Origin: Trinickia sp. Y13
GTDB lineage: Bacteria > Pseudomonadota > Gammaproteobacteria > Burkholderiales > Burkholderiaceae
Assembly: GCF_029522115.1 (NCBI RefSeq)
Contig: NZ_JAKWFK010000004.1
Coordinates: 372,001-436,000, forward strand
Direction of reading: 5' to 3'
Length of the DNA stretch: 64,000 nt
The notes under the pieces: model-generated
The model's input: the letters and a program-made list of their open reading frames with translations, nothing else
Databases searched by the model: none
Told to the model about the DNA's origin: nothing
In this document: positions 16,772 through 25,536 of the stretch, piece by piece
How positions within the stretch are numbered: position 1 is the stretch's first letter
How the letters are laid out: every line of letters begins with the position of its first letter
Position numbers and translations under genes: made by a program

Positions 16772-17755
16772 TCAGTGCGAGGAAACATAAGCCGTATCGG
16801 CGAATACGGGCGGGACAGTAAAGCTCTCGCGCATGCGCTTGGCCTCCGCGGCCGGCGTCGATCCGAACAAACGCTTGAATTCCCGGTTGAACTGGGACGG
16901 GCTCGCGTAGCCCACGGCATGCCCCGCCGCCTCCGCGGTCAGATCATTGCGGACCATCAGCAAGCGAGCCTGGTGCAGGCGCGTCGACTTGACGTATTGC
17001 ATCGGCGACACCTGCGTAATTGCTTTGAAGTGGCTGTGGAAACTTGGAATGCTCATCCCCGCTTCGTCGGCCAGTTGCCCGACGTCGAGGGGCGACGCAT
17101 ACCTTGCGTGTATCAGCCGAAGCGCGCGGCCGATCTGGCCAAACTGTCCACGCATCGCCAAAGCCGCGCGCAACGCGCTTCCCTGGGCTCCGGTGAGCAC
17201 GCGAAAATACAGCTCACGCAACAGCCCGCCGCCCAACACGGCCGCTTCGAGCGGCCGATGCATCGCCTCGAGCAAGCGCAGCACGGATGTGTACATCGCC
17301 TCGTCCATGGGCGTGGACATCATGCTTCGAGGCGCCGGCGCGCGCTGCGGCTCGCCTTCGCGGTCGATGTGCTCCGCAAGCTCGGCAGCCAATGCGAAAT
17401 CGAGGTGCAGATACAGCGCAAGCAGCGGGCGATCTTCGGTTGCGTCGGTCTCCATGCTGAACGGCACAGGCACGGACACGGCCAGATAGTGACGCTCGTC
17501 GTACAGGTAGCGTTCGCCGCCGAAATAACCTCGCTTACACCCCTGGCAGACGATCACGATACCGGGGTCGTACAGAACGGGCGTGCGCGATAGCGCCCGG
17601 TTCGAGCGCAAGATGCGCACGCTCGGGAGTGCCGTCAGGTTGTAGCCCTCATCGGGCGCCAACGCGCGCAGCAGGGCAACCATGCGTTTGTGACTTCGTG
17701 AGGGTAGCGCTGGATGCGGGACCGAAGCGCGTATCGTGCTCATAGTTTTATGCAA
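16772..17755 (-). CDS. AraC-family transcriptional regulator (AraC_N, YqhC-like)
   Basis: 327 residues. The N-terminal AraC_N sensing domain shows LYDPGIVIVCQGCKRGYFGGERYLYDERHYLAVSVPVPF-type features; the C-terminal two helix-turn-helix motifs include ISPMQYV-like SPMQYVKSTRLHQARLLM and VGYASPSQFNREFKRLFG. This subfamily in other bacteria (YqhC) senses aldehydes and activates a neighbouring oxidoreductase. Here the divergent gene is a short-chain dehydrogenase, the likely target. The start may instead be Met5. No strong Shine-Dalgarno separates the two options. Confidence 0.85.
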   Translation of the reverse strand: MHKTMSTIRASVPHPALPSRSHKRMVALLRALAPDEGYNLTALPSVRILRSNRALSRTPVLYDPGIVIVCQGCKRGYFGGERYLYDERHYLAVSVPVPFSMETDATEDRPLLALYLHLDFALAAELAEHIDREGEPQRAPAPRSMMSTPMDEAMYTSVLRLLEAMHRPLEAAVLGGGLLRELYFRVLTGAQGSALRAALAMRGQFGQIGRALRLIHARYASPLDVGQLADEAGMSIPSFHSHFKAITQVSPMQYVKSTRLHQARLLMVRNDLTAEAAGHAVGYASPSQFNREFKRLFGSTPAAEAKRMRESFTVPPVFADTAYVSSH

Positions 17756-17837
17756 GAAAATCAGCGGAAAACGCCTTAATTTACCTCATCCGTCAGATTA
17801 GTATGCACTCGCGAATCGATATTCGGGAGAAGCTCAA

Positions 17838-18671
17838 ATGACATCCAGCAAAATTCTGCTCATCACCGGCGTGAGCAGCGGCTTCGGCCGCGCGCTCGCT
17901 CAGGAAGCACTAGCGGCGGGCCATAAGGTCGTCGGCACCGTGAGAAGCGCCCAGGCAAAGCGTGAATTCGAGTCCATCTCCGCGCATGCCGCCTGGGCAC
18001 GCGTCCTCGACGTGACCGACTTCGACACGATCGACGGCATCGTGACGGAAATCGAGCGCAGCGTCGGCCCAATCGATGTGTTGGTCAACAATGCCGGTTA
18101 TGGTCATGAGGGCGTCATGGAAGAATCGCCGCTCTCGGAAATGCGCCGACAGTTCGATGTGAATGTATTTGGCGCGGTGGCCATGATGAAGGCGGTCCTG
18201 CCATTCATGCGCCGGCGTCGCCGCGGGCACATTTTGAATATCACATCGATGGGCGGCCACATTACGATGCCGGGCATCGCGTACTACTGTGGGAGCAAGT
18301 TCGCGCTGGAAGGCATTTCCGAGGCGCTCGCCAAAGAGATCGAGCCGCTGGGCATTGCCGTGACGGCCGTGGCGCCGGGATCATTTCGCACTGACTGGGC
18401 AGGCCGCTCGATGGTGCGAACGCCCCGCTCGATTTCGGATTACGACGATATTTTCAATCCCATTCGCCAAGCCCGCGAGAAAAAAAGCGGCAAGCAATTA
18501 GGCGATCCAAGGAAAGCGGCGCGCGCAATGCTGGCCGCCATTGCAGCGGATCATCCTCCGAGGCATCTCTTGCTCGGCAGCGACGCACTCGGGCTCGTTC
18601 GAGACAAGCTGTCCGCGTTGAACGCGGAAATCGATGCGTGGGAAGCGACCACCGTTTCGACGGACGGCTGA
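17838..18671 (+). CDS. Short-chain dehydrogenase/reductase (SDR), classical type
   Basis: 277 residues. Cofactor motif T-G-x-x-S-G-x-G at 10-17, NNAG at 84-87, catalytic Ser137, Tyr150 and Lys154 (YYCGSK). The length and N-terminal Thr-Gly-Val-Ser-Ser-Gly-Phe-Gly are typical of NADP-preferring classical SDRs of the 'oxidoreductase' group without a known substrate. A GGGAGAAG site lies about 8 bp upstream of the ATG. It diverges from the AraC-type regulator across 82 bp and is probably controlled by it. Confidence 0.9.
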   Translation: MTSSKILLITGVSSGFGRALAQEALAAGHKVVGTVRSAQAKREFESISAHAAWARVLDVTDFDTIDGIVTEIERSVGPIDVLVNNAGYGHEGVMEESPLSEMRRQFDVNVFGAVAMMKAVLPFMRRRRRGHILNITSMGGHITMPGIAYYCGSKFALEGISEALAKEIEPLGIAVTAVAPGSFRTDWAGRSMVRTPRSISDYDDIFNPIRQAREKKSGKQLGDPRKAARAMLAAIAADHPPRHLLLGSDALGLVRDKLSALNAEIDAWEATTVSTDG

Positions 18672-18685
18672 GCCGAACGTAATTC

Positions 18686-18702
18686 GCGGCTCTTTGAGCC
18701 GC
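18686..18702. terminator. Hairpin between convergent SDR and lysR genes
   Basis: GCGGCTC-TTT-GAGCCGC is a perfect 7-bp stem with a 3-nt loop in the 43-bp gap between two convergent stops. There is no clear U-run on either strand, so the terminator call rests on position and stem only. Confidence 0.45.
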
Positions 18703-18714
18703 ACAGCCGCCCCG

Positions 18715-19620
18715 CTAGTCGAAGTACGGCTTCAACACCGTCTCGATCCAATTCATGAACGCCCGGACGCGCTGCGACAAGTTACGTCGATGGGCCACGA
18801 CGAGCCAGGCGTCGAGGGGCTTGGGGCGCAGGTCCGGCAGCACCTCCACCAGCGCGCCGCGTTCGAGGTAACGCGCGAGGCCCGAATATCCCGCTTGTAT
18901 CAACCCAATGCCGGCAAGCCCGGCTGCATGGTAGGTCTGCACGCTATTGACTTGCACCACGCCGGGCAGCGGAAGCGAGGCGTAGCCCTCGCCGTCCGGA
19001 TACTCCCACCCTGCCAACTTGGCGCCCAATGTTCGCGTGTAATGAACCATCTGGTGCCCCTGGCTGCGCAGGTCATCGAGCGTTTGCGGCGTGCCGAACC
19101 GCGCCAGATAGCTCGGGCTCGCCGCGTTTATCATGCGCAGCTTGCCGAGCGGCCGCGCAACGAGCGTCTCGTCGATGACCGGGCCCAGACGGATCACACA
19201 ATCGAACCCCTCTTGCACGAGATCGACACGACGATCGGTGCTGGATAGCTCGAGTTCCAACTGTGGATGCGCCGCGATGAGTTGCGGCAATGCGGGAATC
19301 ACGACGCTATGCGCCAGCTCCGTCGGCATGTCCACGCGCAATCGCCCCCGCAATTGCGTCCCTTCGGCGGCGAACATCGATTGCAGCTCTTCCACTTCGG
19401 CCAGCAAGTCGCGAGCGCGTGAATAATATGCGCGTCCATCTTCAGTCAGCTGGACGGTCCGCGTGGTCCGATGCAGGAGGGCGACACCCACCTCACGCTC
19501 GAGGTCACGGATCACCATCGACACCCGTCCCTTCTGTATGCCGAGACTCTCGGCCGCGCGCGTGAAGCTCGTCATTTCGGCAACACGAGCGAAGATCAAA
19601 AGTGCGTCAAGGTTTTGCAT
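18715..19620 (-). CDS. LysR-family transcriptional regulator
   Basis: 301 residues. An N-terminal winged HTH (LLIFARVAEMTSFTRAAESLG) is followed by the linker helix and a LysR substrate-binding domain of the CrgA-like group. It diverges from a flavodoxin-like quinone-reductase gene 116 bp away, with a GGAACGTTCC dyad between them, and so is the likely regulator of that gene and the aldo-keto reductase downstream. Inducer unknown. Confidence 0.9.
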   Translation of the reverse strand: MQNLDALLIFARVAEMTSFTRAAESLGIQKGRVSMVIRDLEREVGVALLHRTTRTVQLTEDGRAYYSRARDLLAEVEELQSMFAAEGTQLRGRLRVDMPTELAHSVVIPALPQLIAAHPQLELELSSTDRRVDLVQEGFDCVIRLGPVIDETLVARPLGKLRMINAASPSYLARFGTPQTLDDLRSQGHQMVHYTRTLGAKLAGWEYPDGEGYASLPLPGVVQVNSVQTYHAAGLAGIGLIQAGYSGLARYLERGALVEVLPDLRPKPLDAWLVVAHRRNLSQRVRAFMNWIETVLKPYFD

Positions 19621-19639
19621 TGTTATTTCTGCGAGTAAC

Positions 19640-19649
19640 GGAACGTTCC
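19640..19649. promoter_or_regulatory. GGAACGTTCC dyad, candidate LysR operator
   Basis: A perfect 10-bp palindrome lies 20 bp upstream of the lysR start and about 88 bp upstream of the divergent flavodoxin gene. A second TTTCCG half-site follows at 19652-19657. The position suits autoregulation and activation of the divergent gene; this is inference. Confidence 0.35.
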
Positions 19650-19736
19650 AATTTCCGTCATTTATAACTCAAATGCGACCCAGTAGAGTGCGTTCCCATG
19701 TCGTCCACCGCGACGAATCGAACCAAAGGGAACCAC

Positions 19737-20327
19737 ATGACTCAGCGCACTTCATCGGTTAAAGCAGTCGTCGTCTACCACTCCGGCTACGGGCACACCG
19801 CCCGCATGGCGACAGCCGTCGCAGAAGGCGCCGGCGCCGAACGCCTCGCCATCGACAGCGAGGGAAACCTCGCTGCGCACGCCTGGGAAACGCTGGCCGC
19901 CGCGGATGCGATCCTATTCGGTTCGCCGACCTACATGGGCGGCCCGAGCTGGCAGTTCAAGAAGTTCGCGGACGCATCGTCCAAGCCGTGGTTCGAAGGC
20001 GCGTGGAAAAACAAAATCTTCGGCGGCTTCACCAATAGCGCGAGCATGAACGGCGACAAACTCAATACGCTCGAATACTTCTTCCTGCTCGCTGGGCAGC
20101 ATGGCGGCATCTGGGTCAGCATGGACATCAAGCCGGCGAACACGAGAGCCTCGTTGCGTGACGACCTCAATCGCATGGGCTCCTATATCGCGCCCATGGC
20201 GCAGACGCCCGCCGATGCGTCGCCCGAAGAAATGTCGACGGGAGACCTGGAGACAGCCCGCCGCTATGGCGCACGCGTGGCGATGGTCGCCGGACAGCTC
20301 CTGTGCGTAAAAGCGCAAAACGACTGA
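19737..20327 (+). CDS. Flavodoxin-fold NAD(P)H-dependent quinone reductase (WrbA-like)
   Basis: 196 residues from the ATG at 19737, preceded by AAGGGAA; an upstream in-frame extension of 13 residues lacks a site. FMN phosphate loop YHSGYGHT (14-21), FGSPTYMGG-type loop and AGQHGG near the second flavin contact are those of WrbA/flavodoxin-like reductases. It probably carries out two-electron quinone reduction in the cytoplasm. It lies 70 bp upstream of an aldo-keto reductase and diverges from lysR. Confidence 0.85.
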   Translation: MTQRTSSVKAVVVYHSGYGHTARMATAVAEGAGAERLAIDSEGNLAAHAWETLAAADAILFGSPTYMGGPSWQFKKFADASSKPWFEGAWKNKIFGGFTNSASMNGDKLNTLEYFFLLAGQHGGIWVSMDIKPANTRASLRDDLNRMGSYIAPMAQTPADASPEEMSTGDLETARRYGARVAMVAGQLLCVKAQND

Positions 20328-20397
20328 ACCCGGCCCGAGGGACGCGAGAGCCCCGGCTCCGCCGCGTTCCGTTCCACCAATCTTGAAGGACATCGCC

Positions 20398-21453
20398 ATG
20401 AAATATAAGCAACTGGGCCGCACCGGCCTGTATGTCTCCGAGCTGTGCCTCGGCACGATGACGTTGGGCGGCAATGCCGACGCCGGCATGTGGAAGACGA
20501 TCGGCGCCCTGAAGCAGGAAGAGGCGAATCAGTTGATCGCCCGCGCGGTTGCCGAAGGAATCAATTTCATCGACACCGCAGACATCTATTCGTTTGGACA
20601 GTCCGAACGCGTCGTCGGGCAAGCGCTCAGAGACATCGGCGTGCCACGTAGCGAGATCGTACTGGCAACGAAGACCGCCGGCCCCATGGGCTCGAAACCC
20701 AACCAGCAGGGCGCATCGCGCGGCCACATCATGGATTCCGTGCAGAGAAGCTTGGAACGGCTTCAAGTCGACCATATCGATCTGTATCAGATTCACGCCA
20801 GCGATCCGGTCACGCCGATAGAAGAAACGCTGCGGGCACTCGACGATCTCACGCGGCAGGGGCTGGTCCGTTATGTCGGCGTGTCGAATTGGCGCGCGGG
20901 CAAGATCGGTAAAGCGCTCGGCATCAGTGAAGCGCTGCACGCCACACGCTTCGAGACGCTCCAGGCCTACTACTCCATTGCCGGACGCGACGTGGAGCGC
21001 GAACTCGTGCCGCTCGTCACCGAAGAACGAATGGGGTTGCTGGTGTGGTCGCCGCTTGCCGGCGGATTGCTTTCGGGGAAGTTTGGCCCTGGGGCGAAGA
21101 CCGAAGAAGGTTCGCGGCGCACCCATTTCGATTTTCCGCCGGTCGATCTCGATCGGGCCTGGCCGTGTGTCGCGCAGATGCGCGTCATGGCCGACGCGCG
21201 CGGTGTCTCGGTCGCGCGGATCGCGCTCGCCTGGTTGCTCGCCAAGCCGCACGTCACGAGTGTCATCATCGGCGCCAAGCGAGTGGAGCAACTCGAAGAT
21301 AATCTTGGCGCCGTCGATGTGGCGCTTACCGAGGACGAGCTTGCGCGTCTGGACGCCGTCAGTGCTTTGGCGCCCTCCTATCCGGGCTGGATGATCGAGC
21401 GTCAAGACGCGACCAGGCGTCCCCTGCCCTTCAAGGCCGGTTCGTCGAATTAG
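20398..21453 (+). CDS. Aldo/keto reductase
   Basis: 351 residues from the ATG at 20398 (GAAGGA 7 bp upstream). It opens MKYKQLGRTGLYVSELCLGT, has catalytic Asp59 and Tyr64 in FIDTADIYS, a conserved LQVDHIDLYQIH block, and the C-terminal NADPH-binding block ending VIIGAKRVEQLEDN. It belongs to the TIM-barrel AKR superfamily (tas/YajO-like general group). The substrate cannot be told. It probably shares a transcript with the quinone reductase, suggesting a carbonyl/quinone detoxification unit. Confidence 0.9.
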   Translation: MKYKQLGRTGLYVSELCLGTMTLGGNADAGMWKTIGALKQEEANQLIARAVAEGINFIDTADIYSFGQSERVVGQALRDIGVPRSEIVLATKTAGPMGSKPNQQGASRGHIMDSVQRSLERLQVDHIDLYQIHASDPVTPIEETLRALDDLTRQGLVRYVGVSNWRAGKIGKALGISEALHATRFETLQAYYSIAGRDVERELVPLVTEERMGLLVWSPLAGGLLSGKFGPGAKTEEGSRRTHFDFPPVDLDRAWPCVAQMRVMADARGVSVARIALAWLLAKPHVTSVIIGAKRVEQLEDNLGAVDVALTEDELARLDAVSALAPSYPGWMIERQDATRRPLPFKAGSSN

Positions 21454-21550
21454 AATGAATCGCGACAGGCGCCGCCAATCGTCGGCAAACCGAGTCTTGA
21501 ATGAGCACGTTAAGATTCGGCTGCGGCCCTGACAACTCACGAACCAGTCG

Positions 21551-21982
21551 ATGAAATTTCTGCTGACGATCGCCTTACCGATTGCTTTCGCCTTGGCAAA
21601 TGCACAAGCAGCGGGCTCGCCTGCGAGCCCGTATTCGCCGCAGTATTACGCCTGCGTCAAGAAAGCGGGGGCTCCCGGTTTCTACGATCAGTCCGCGTCC
21701 GCGAGTTGCGACGAAGCCGAAGTGAAGTTTCAGAAGAAGCGGATCAACGCCGCCTATGACAAGCTGAGTAAGATGTGGAGCACCGATCCAGACCGGCTCG
21801 CGAAGCTGAACGTTGCGCAAAAGGCCTGGGTGCAGTGGCGAAACGAGACCTATGCTTTGTTGCAGGAGGCCGGAGGAAGCAACGGGCAGGTCGTGTACAT
21901 CGTCAGCTCCGAATTCCTTCTCAAATCGCTGGTCGACCAAGCGAACCTGCTCGAGAGCCTCGTCGCGGCGAACGGCGGCTAA
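21551..21982 (+). CDS. LprI-like (DUF1311) secreted protein
   Basis: 143 residues with a signal peptide (cleavage likely after AQA, residue 20) and the DUF1311/LprI pattern: CDEAEVKFQKKRINAAYDKL and LNVAQKAWVQWRNE. Two cysteines (35 and 49) could form the usual disulfide. Family members are periplasmic; some inhibit lysozyme. It overlaps no neighbour and ends 13 bp from the convergent dsbA-like gene. Confidence 0.82.
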   Translation: MKFLLTIALPIAFALANAQAAGSPASPYSPQYYACVKKAGAPGFYDQSASASCDEAEVKFQKKRINAAYDKLSKMWSTDPDRLAKLNVAQKAWVQWRNETYALLQEAGGSNGQVVYIVSSEFLLKSLVDQANLLESLVAANGG

Positions 21983-21995
21983 ACGCGTCGCAGCA

Positions 21996-22643
21996 TCACT
22001 GCTTTTCGGAGATGATCTGCCTGATTGCCTGCTCGAATACTTCCGCTGGTTGCCCGCCGCTCACGAGATAGCGCTTATTGAAGATGATCGCCGGCACGGA
22101 ATGGATGCCCATGGCCTGGTATTCGTGCTCTTCGGCGCGAACCTCGTCCGCGAATTGCCCGCTTTCGAGTATGACGCGCGCCTTCTCGGCGTCGAGCCCG
22201 ACCGAACGTGCGACATCGATCAACACGGTGCGGTCGCTCGGATCCTTCCCGTCACCATGGTAGGCCTGGAGCAAGGCGAGCTTGAGCGCAACCTGCTTGC
22301 CTTCGCTTTTCGCCCAATGAAGCAAACGGTGTGCGTCAAATGTGTTGTAGACGCGCGTTCGCTCGCCGAAACGGAAGCCGACTTGTGCGCCTCGCTCGCG
22401 AATCGTCGCTTGCGTCTCCGCGATCTGTTCTGGGGTCCGGCCGTATTTCTTCGAGAGATACTCGATGACGTTTTCGCCTCCGGGCGCCATCTCCGGATTC
22501 AGCTCGAACGGGTGCATGGCGATTCGCGCATCGACATCGCCGCCCACGCGCGCAAGCGCCTGCTGAAGCGACGAAAGTCCGATCGCACACCAGGGGCACG
22601 CGACGTCGGATACGAAATCAATTTCTAGCGGTTGGGCTGTCAT
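21996..22643 (-). CDS. DsbA-family oxidoreductase (FrnE-like), cytoplasmic
   Basis: 215 residues from the Met at 22643 (MTAQPLEIDFVSDVACPWC); the in-frame upstream Met at 22679 gives an atypical extension. The thioredoxin fold carries CPWC (Cys16, Cys19), followed by the helical insertion and the C-terminal GIHSVPAIIFNKRYLVSGGQP block with the cis-Pro of the family. No signal peptide is present, so it is of the cytosolic 2-hydroxychromene-2-carboxylate isomerase/FrnE class, linked elsewhere to oxidative stress. Confidence 0.88.
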   Translation of the reverse strand: MTAQPLEIDFVSDVACPWCAIGLSSLQQALARVGGDVDARIAMHPFELNPEMAPGGENVIEYLSKKYGRTPEQIAETQATIRERGAQVGFRFGERTRVYNTFDAHRLLHWAKSEGKQVALKLALLQAYHGDGKDPSDRTVLIDVARSVGLDAEKARVILESGQFADEVRAEEHEYQAMGIHSVPAIIFNKRYLVSGGQPAEVFEQAIRQIISEKQ

Positions 22644-22849
22644 TGCTAACTTCCTAGGGAATGCAGGGGAGCGTAGCATGTTGCTCCCTATGTCTGCAGG
22701 CTAGCGAATAACAACCCTTGTGTTAGCAGGACTAAAGGTGCGATTTCGATTTGGCTTGGTCGACCGATGGTCCTGAGCGCAAGCGCGGGCGGCTCACCAC
22801 GTCACGCAGCCAATTGCGACTGGCGCCAAATCGCGTCGCGTAGGCTCAC

Positions 22850-23440
22850 TCACCGTTTGCGGACGATAAGCCGATGCACCCGCTTGCCGGAAGACGAATT
22901 CACCGCCTCGGCATCGAGCAAGAACTCGGCATCGCGAAGCCCCTCTCTCACCCGCGCGGCGTCGAACGCGGCGTAGAGTCGCCCAGCGCCATCGCGAGTG
23001 GAAGCCGAATCTGCAACTCGCCAGCTCAGATACAACGTCCCCTTTGGCCTAAGAATGTCGAACAACCGAGCACAGGCTCGGGTAACCTCGTCGGCCGGCA
23101 AATGCATGACGACGGTTTCGCACAGGACGTTGTCGTAAGCGTCTTTCGCGATACCGTCCAGCGCGGGAAGCTCCGCGCGCCTAAAGACCAGCGAAGGATA
23201 ATTGGCCGTGGCTTGGACGAGCAAGCCGTCGGCGGCATCGTAGCCTACAGCGGGAAAGCCATGTTCGTTGAGCCACGCGACGTCGCGTCCCGCCCCGCAA
23301 CCGATGTCTGCGGTTGTGCCGCCCAGTGTGAAGTAGCGCTGCAAGAGTGCGTACATGTCGGTCGGCGCGGGCTGGTCGCGCCACTCGTGCGCAAAGCGTT
23401 TCGCGTTTGTCGAGTAGGTTTCGACGGTCTGTTTGTCCAC
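22850..23440 (-). CDS. Class I SAM-dependent methyltransferase
   Basis: 196 residues. Motif I is DIGCGAGRD (45-53), the acidic residue after strand 2 is in GYDAADG, and NVLCETVVMHLP forms the post-III region. It belongs to the large Methyltransf_11/25 group; the substrate cannot be assigned. It has a monocistronic look, with 170 bp to the next gene on the left and a 523-bp gap upstream. Confidence 0.82.
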   Translation of the reverse strand: MDKQTVETYSTNAKRFAHEWRDQPAPTDMYALLQRYFTLGGTTADIGCGAGRDVAWLNEHGFPAVGYDAADGLLVQATANYPSLVFRRAELPALDGIAKDAYDNVLCETVVMHLPADEVTRACARLFDILRPKGTLYLSWRVADSASTRDGAGRLYAAFDAARVREGLRDAEFLLDAEAVNSSSGKRVHRLIVRKR

Positions 23441-23963
23441 GACGCATATCCTCGATCAAGTAGTGATGATCACGGCTGAACGAATCGCTACGGGTTTGTT
23501 TAGCGTGCCCGCGACGGAGAGTAGTTTCGACTCATGCTGCCTGGCAAGGAAGGCCAGTGATTATCCCAGTATGACGTCCAATGGCCTGCGTCGCGCTCGA
23601 CGACCGGCACGCCTTCGGCACCTGTCAAAAAGATGTAAGTCCCGTCAAAACGTTGCGACGGGAACGCGCTCATATTTCACATATAGAGACTTCGAAAAGG
23701 ACGGCGAGAAAGCAACCGCTCGCCTCGGGATGCCAACGAGCGCCAAAACCACCCGTGTGAGGCGCGCCAGTGATCGCAACCACCGCTCGTGCTCTGCCGC
23801 CCTTATAATCCGGCATGACTCCATTCATCTCCCATGCCGCAAGGTTCCGGCCGTCCGCTCGGGCCGCTCGATTCATCGTTCTGTCGTTCGCACATGCCTC
23901 AGCCGGTCACTCACCGTCCACGCACGCGGAATGCACGTTCCACGCGCCGCGGCCAACGATCGC
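23441..23963. other. Intergenic region upstream of the RIO kinase gene
   Basis: The plus strand is open in the kinase frame but the translation (Arg/Ser-rich, no pattern) does not look like protein. I see an inverted repeat TCCCGTC/GACGGGA (23640-23646 and 23657-23663) and a TATAAT hexamer at 23804-23809. Nothing else was recognised. Confidence 0.5.
23804..23809 (+). promoter_or_regulatory. TATAAT -10 element, candidate RIO kinase promoter
   Basis: A perfect TATAAT lies 155 bp upstream of the kinase ATG. The -35 position (about 23781-23786) is a poor match, so the call is tentative. Confidence 0.35.
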
Positions 23964-24821
23964 ATGAAAATACCCAAACGCCTTGCCCCGCTTCTCGAAG
24001 AAGGCCTGATCGACCAAGTGATCGGCCAGTTGATGAGCGGAAAAGAGGCAACCGTCTACGTCGTTCGCGTCGGCGAATCGACGCGTTGCGCGAAGGTCTA
24101 CAAGGATGCGAAGCAGCGCAGCTTTCGGCAGGCCGCGTCGTATCGGGATGGCCGCAAGGTCAAGAACAGCCGGCAAGCGCGAGCCATGGAAAAAGGAACG
24201 CGCTACGGCCGTCAAATGCAGGAAGCGTCATGGCAGAACGCTGAAGTGGACGCACTGTTCCGGCTCGCCAACGCGGGTGTGCGCGTGCCGCAACCCTATA
24301 TTTGCACCGACGGCGTATTGCTGATGGAGTTGGTGATCGACGAGGCGGGTGACGTCGCACCTAGGCTCAACGACGTCGATCTGACTGAAGCGCGTGCGCT
24401 CGAACTGCACGCGCTGCTGCTCAATCAGGTTGTCCGCATGCTTTGCGCGGGCGTCATTCATGGCGATCTGTCGGAATACAACATTCTGCTGGCCGCCGAT
24501 GGGCCGGTGATCATCGATCTTCCGCAGGCCGTCGACGCCGCCGGCAACAACGAAGCCGCCTCGATGCTCATGCGGGACGTCGACAACCTGGCCGCGTACT
24601 TCGGACGGTTCGCACCGCAAATACTCACTGCGCGTTACGGCCCGGAGATATGGGCGCTCTTCGAAGCCGGGCGGCTGCATGTCGACGTCGAACTGACCGG
24701 ACGCATCGAAGTCGACACACAACCTGTGGATCTCGATGGCGTACTGCAGGAACTCGAAGAGACGCGTCTCGAGGAAGAAGCGCGCATACGGCGACAGCAA
24801 GAACTGAGCGCCGGCCGATAA
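23964..24821 (+). CDS. RIO1-type serine protein kinase
   Basis: 285 residues from the ATG at 23964 (MKIPKRLAPLLEEGLID). RIO signatures are the loop SGKEATVYVV (25-34), Lys44 in CAKVYKD, the catalytic loop HGDLSEYN (166-173) with Asp168, and the metal loop IIDLPQ with Asp185. A charged, Glu-rich C-terminus follows. It is a bacterial RIO kinase of the PA4780-like group; cellular substrate not known from sequence. Confidence 0.9.
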   Translation: MKIPKRLAPLLEEGLIDQVIGQLMSGKEATVYVVRVGESTRCAKVYKDAKQRSFRQAASYRDGRKVKNSRQARAMEKGTRYGRQMQEASWQNAEVDALFRLANAGVRVPQPYICTDGVLLMELVIDEAGDVAPRLNDVDLTEARALELHALLLNQVVRMLCAGVIHGDLSEYNILLAADGPVIIDLPQAVDAAGNNEAASMLMRDVDNLAAYFGRFAPQILTARYGPEIWALFEAGRLHVDVELTGRIEVDTQPVDLDGVLQELEETRLEEEARIRRQQELSAGR

Positions 24822-24975
24822 GCGTGCTCGATGTTCACCGAAGGGCGTCCCAAACGGACTGTCTTTTTGGATGTGGCCGCTCCGATACAACCGTCCTTCA
24901 CCCTTGCGGCGCGGCCAGGCGCTGAAGCAATAGTCGCTGCCTGTCTCGGCAACGCCCCTCACTGTCCCGCGAACG

Positions 24976-25440
24976 TCACCGACCCGTCGACCGCGATCGT
25001 CGCATCGGCGAAGTCGCACTCGACATCGAGGCTTCGAACTCGCGGGCGAGCATCGCAATAGTGACTTTCGCGAACCTGGCGAGCATAACGGCCTCCGCTT
25101 CTCGCAGCGTCTCCGAAAGCTGCGCATTGACCGCCTGTTCCACAAGACATTGCGAGTGATCGCGCGAAACGAGCTCCGAGAAAAGTGTAGGTTCACCGAC
25201 TGCGCGATAGACGTCCAATAACGTAATCTTCTCGAGCGGTTTCCCCAATAACCACCCCCCGCCGTGTCCCTTCTCCGACGTGACATAACCCATCTCGCGC
25301 AGACCGCCGAACAAGCGCCTCACCACTACGGCATTCGTACCAAGCATCTCGCCGAGCGCTTCCGAAGTCAGCGGGCCATCCGCATACTTCATGTGGATCA
25401 GCGCGTGCAAAACACGCGATATGCGACTGTCGGTTTTCAT
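24976..25440 (-). CDS. Rrf2-family transcriptional regulator
   Basis: 154 residues from the Met at 25440 (MKTDSRISRVLHALIHM). The winged HTH includes LTSEALGEMLGTNAVVVRRLFGGL and the wing GHGGGWLLGKP. Only one cysteine (Cys98) is present, so the three-cysteine iron-sulfur site of IscR/NsrR is absent; it fits the YwnA-like cofactor-free group. It diverges from a thioredoxin-reductase-like gene over 96 bp containing a long dyad, its probable operator. Confidence 0.88.
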   Translation of the reverse strand: MKTDSRISRVLHALIHMKYADGPLTSEALGEMLGTNAVVVRRLFGGLREMGYVTSEKGHGGGWLLGKPLEKITLLDVYRAVGEPTLFSELVSRDHSQCLVEQAVNAQLSETLREAEAVMLARFAKVTIAMLAREFEASMSSATSPMRRSRSTGR

Positions 25441-25471
25441 CTTGGAAGAGCATCTCATGAAACTTTTGACG

Positions 25472-25505
25472 TTGCATGAAAGTGTAGCATAGCGCTATCA
25501 TGCAA
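25472..25505. promoter_or_regulatory. Dyad operator between rrf2 and flavoprotein gene
   Basis: TTGCATGA (25472-25479) and TCATGCAA (25498-25505) form a perfect 8-bp inverted repeat. Inside it lies a second perfect palindrome, ATAGCGCTAT (25489-25498). The site lies 32 bp from each start codon and covers the likely promoters of both divergent genes. Rrf2 binding is inferred from position. Confidence 0.55.
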
Positions 25506-25536
25506 CTTAGAATGTTACTTGAGAAGGAGATGAGCT

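Noticed and set aside
23640-23663. TCCCGTC-N10-GACGGGA as an intrinsic terminator or sRNA
   Set aside because: No U-run on either strand and no gene ends close by; left as a plain inverted repeat.
23433-23963. N-terminal extension of the RIO kinase frame by 177 codons
   Set aside because: Translation is Arg/Ser-rich without homology; the RIO family start is at 23964 and a TATAAT lies inside the extension.
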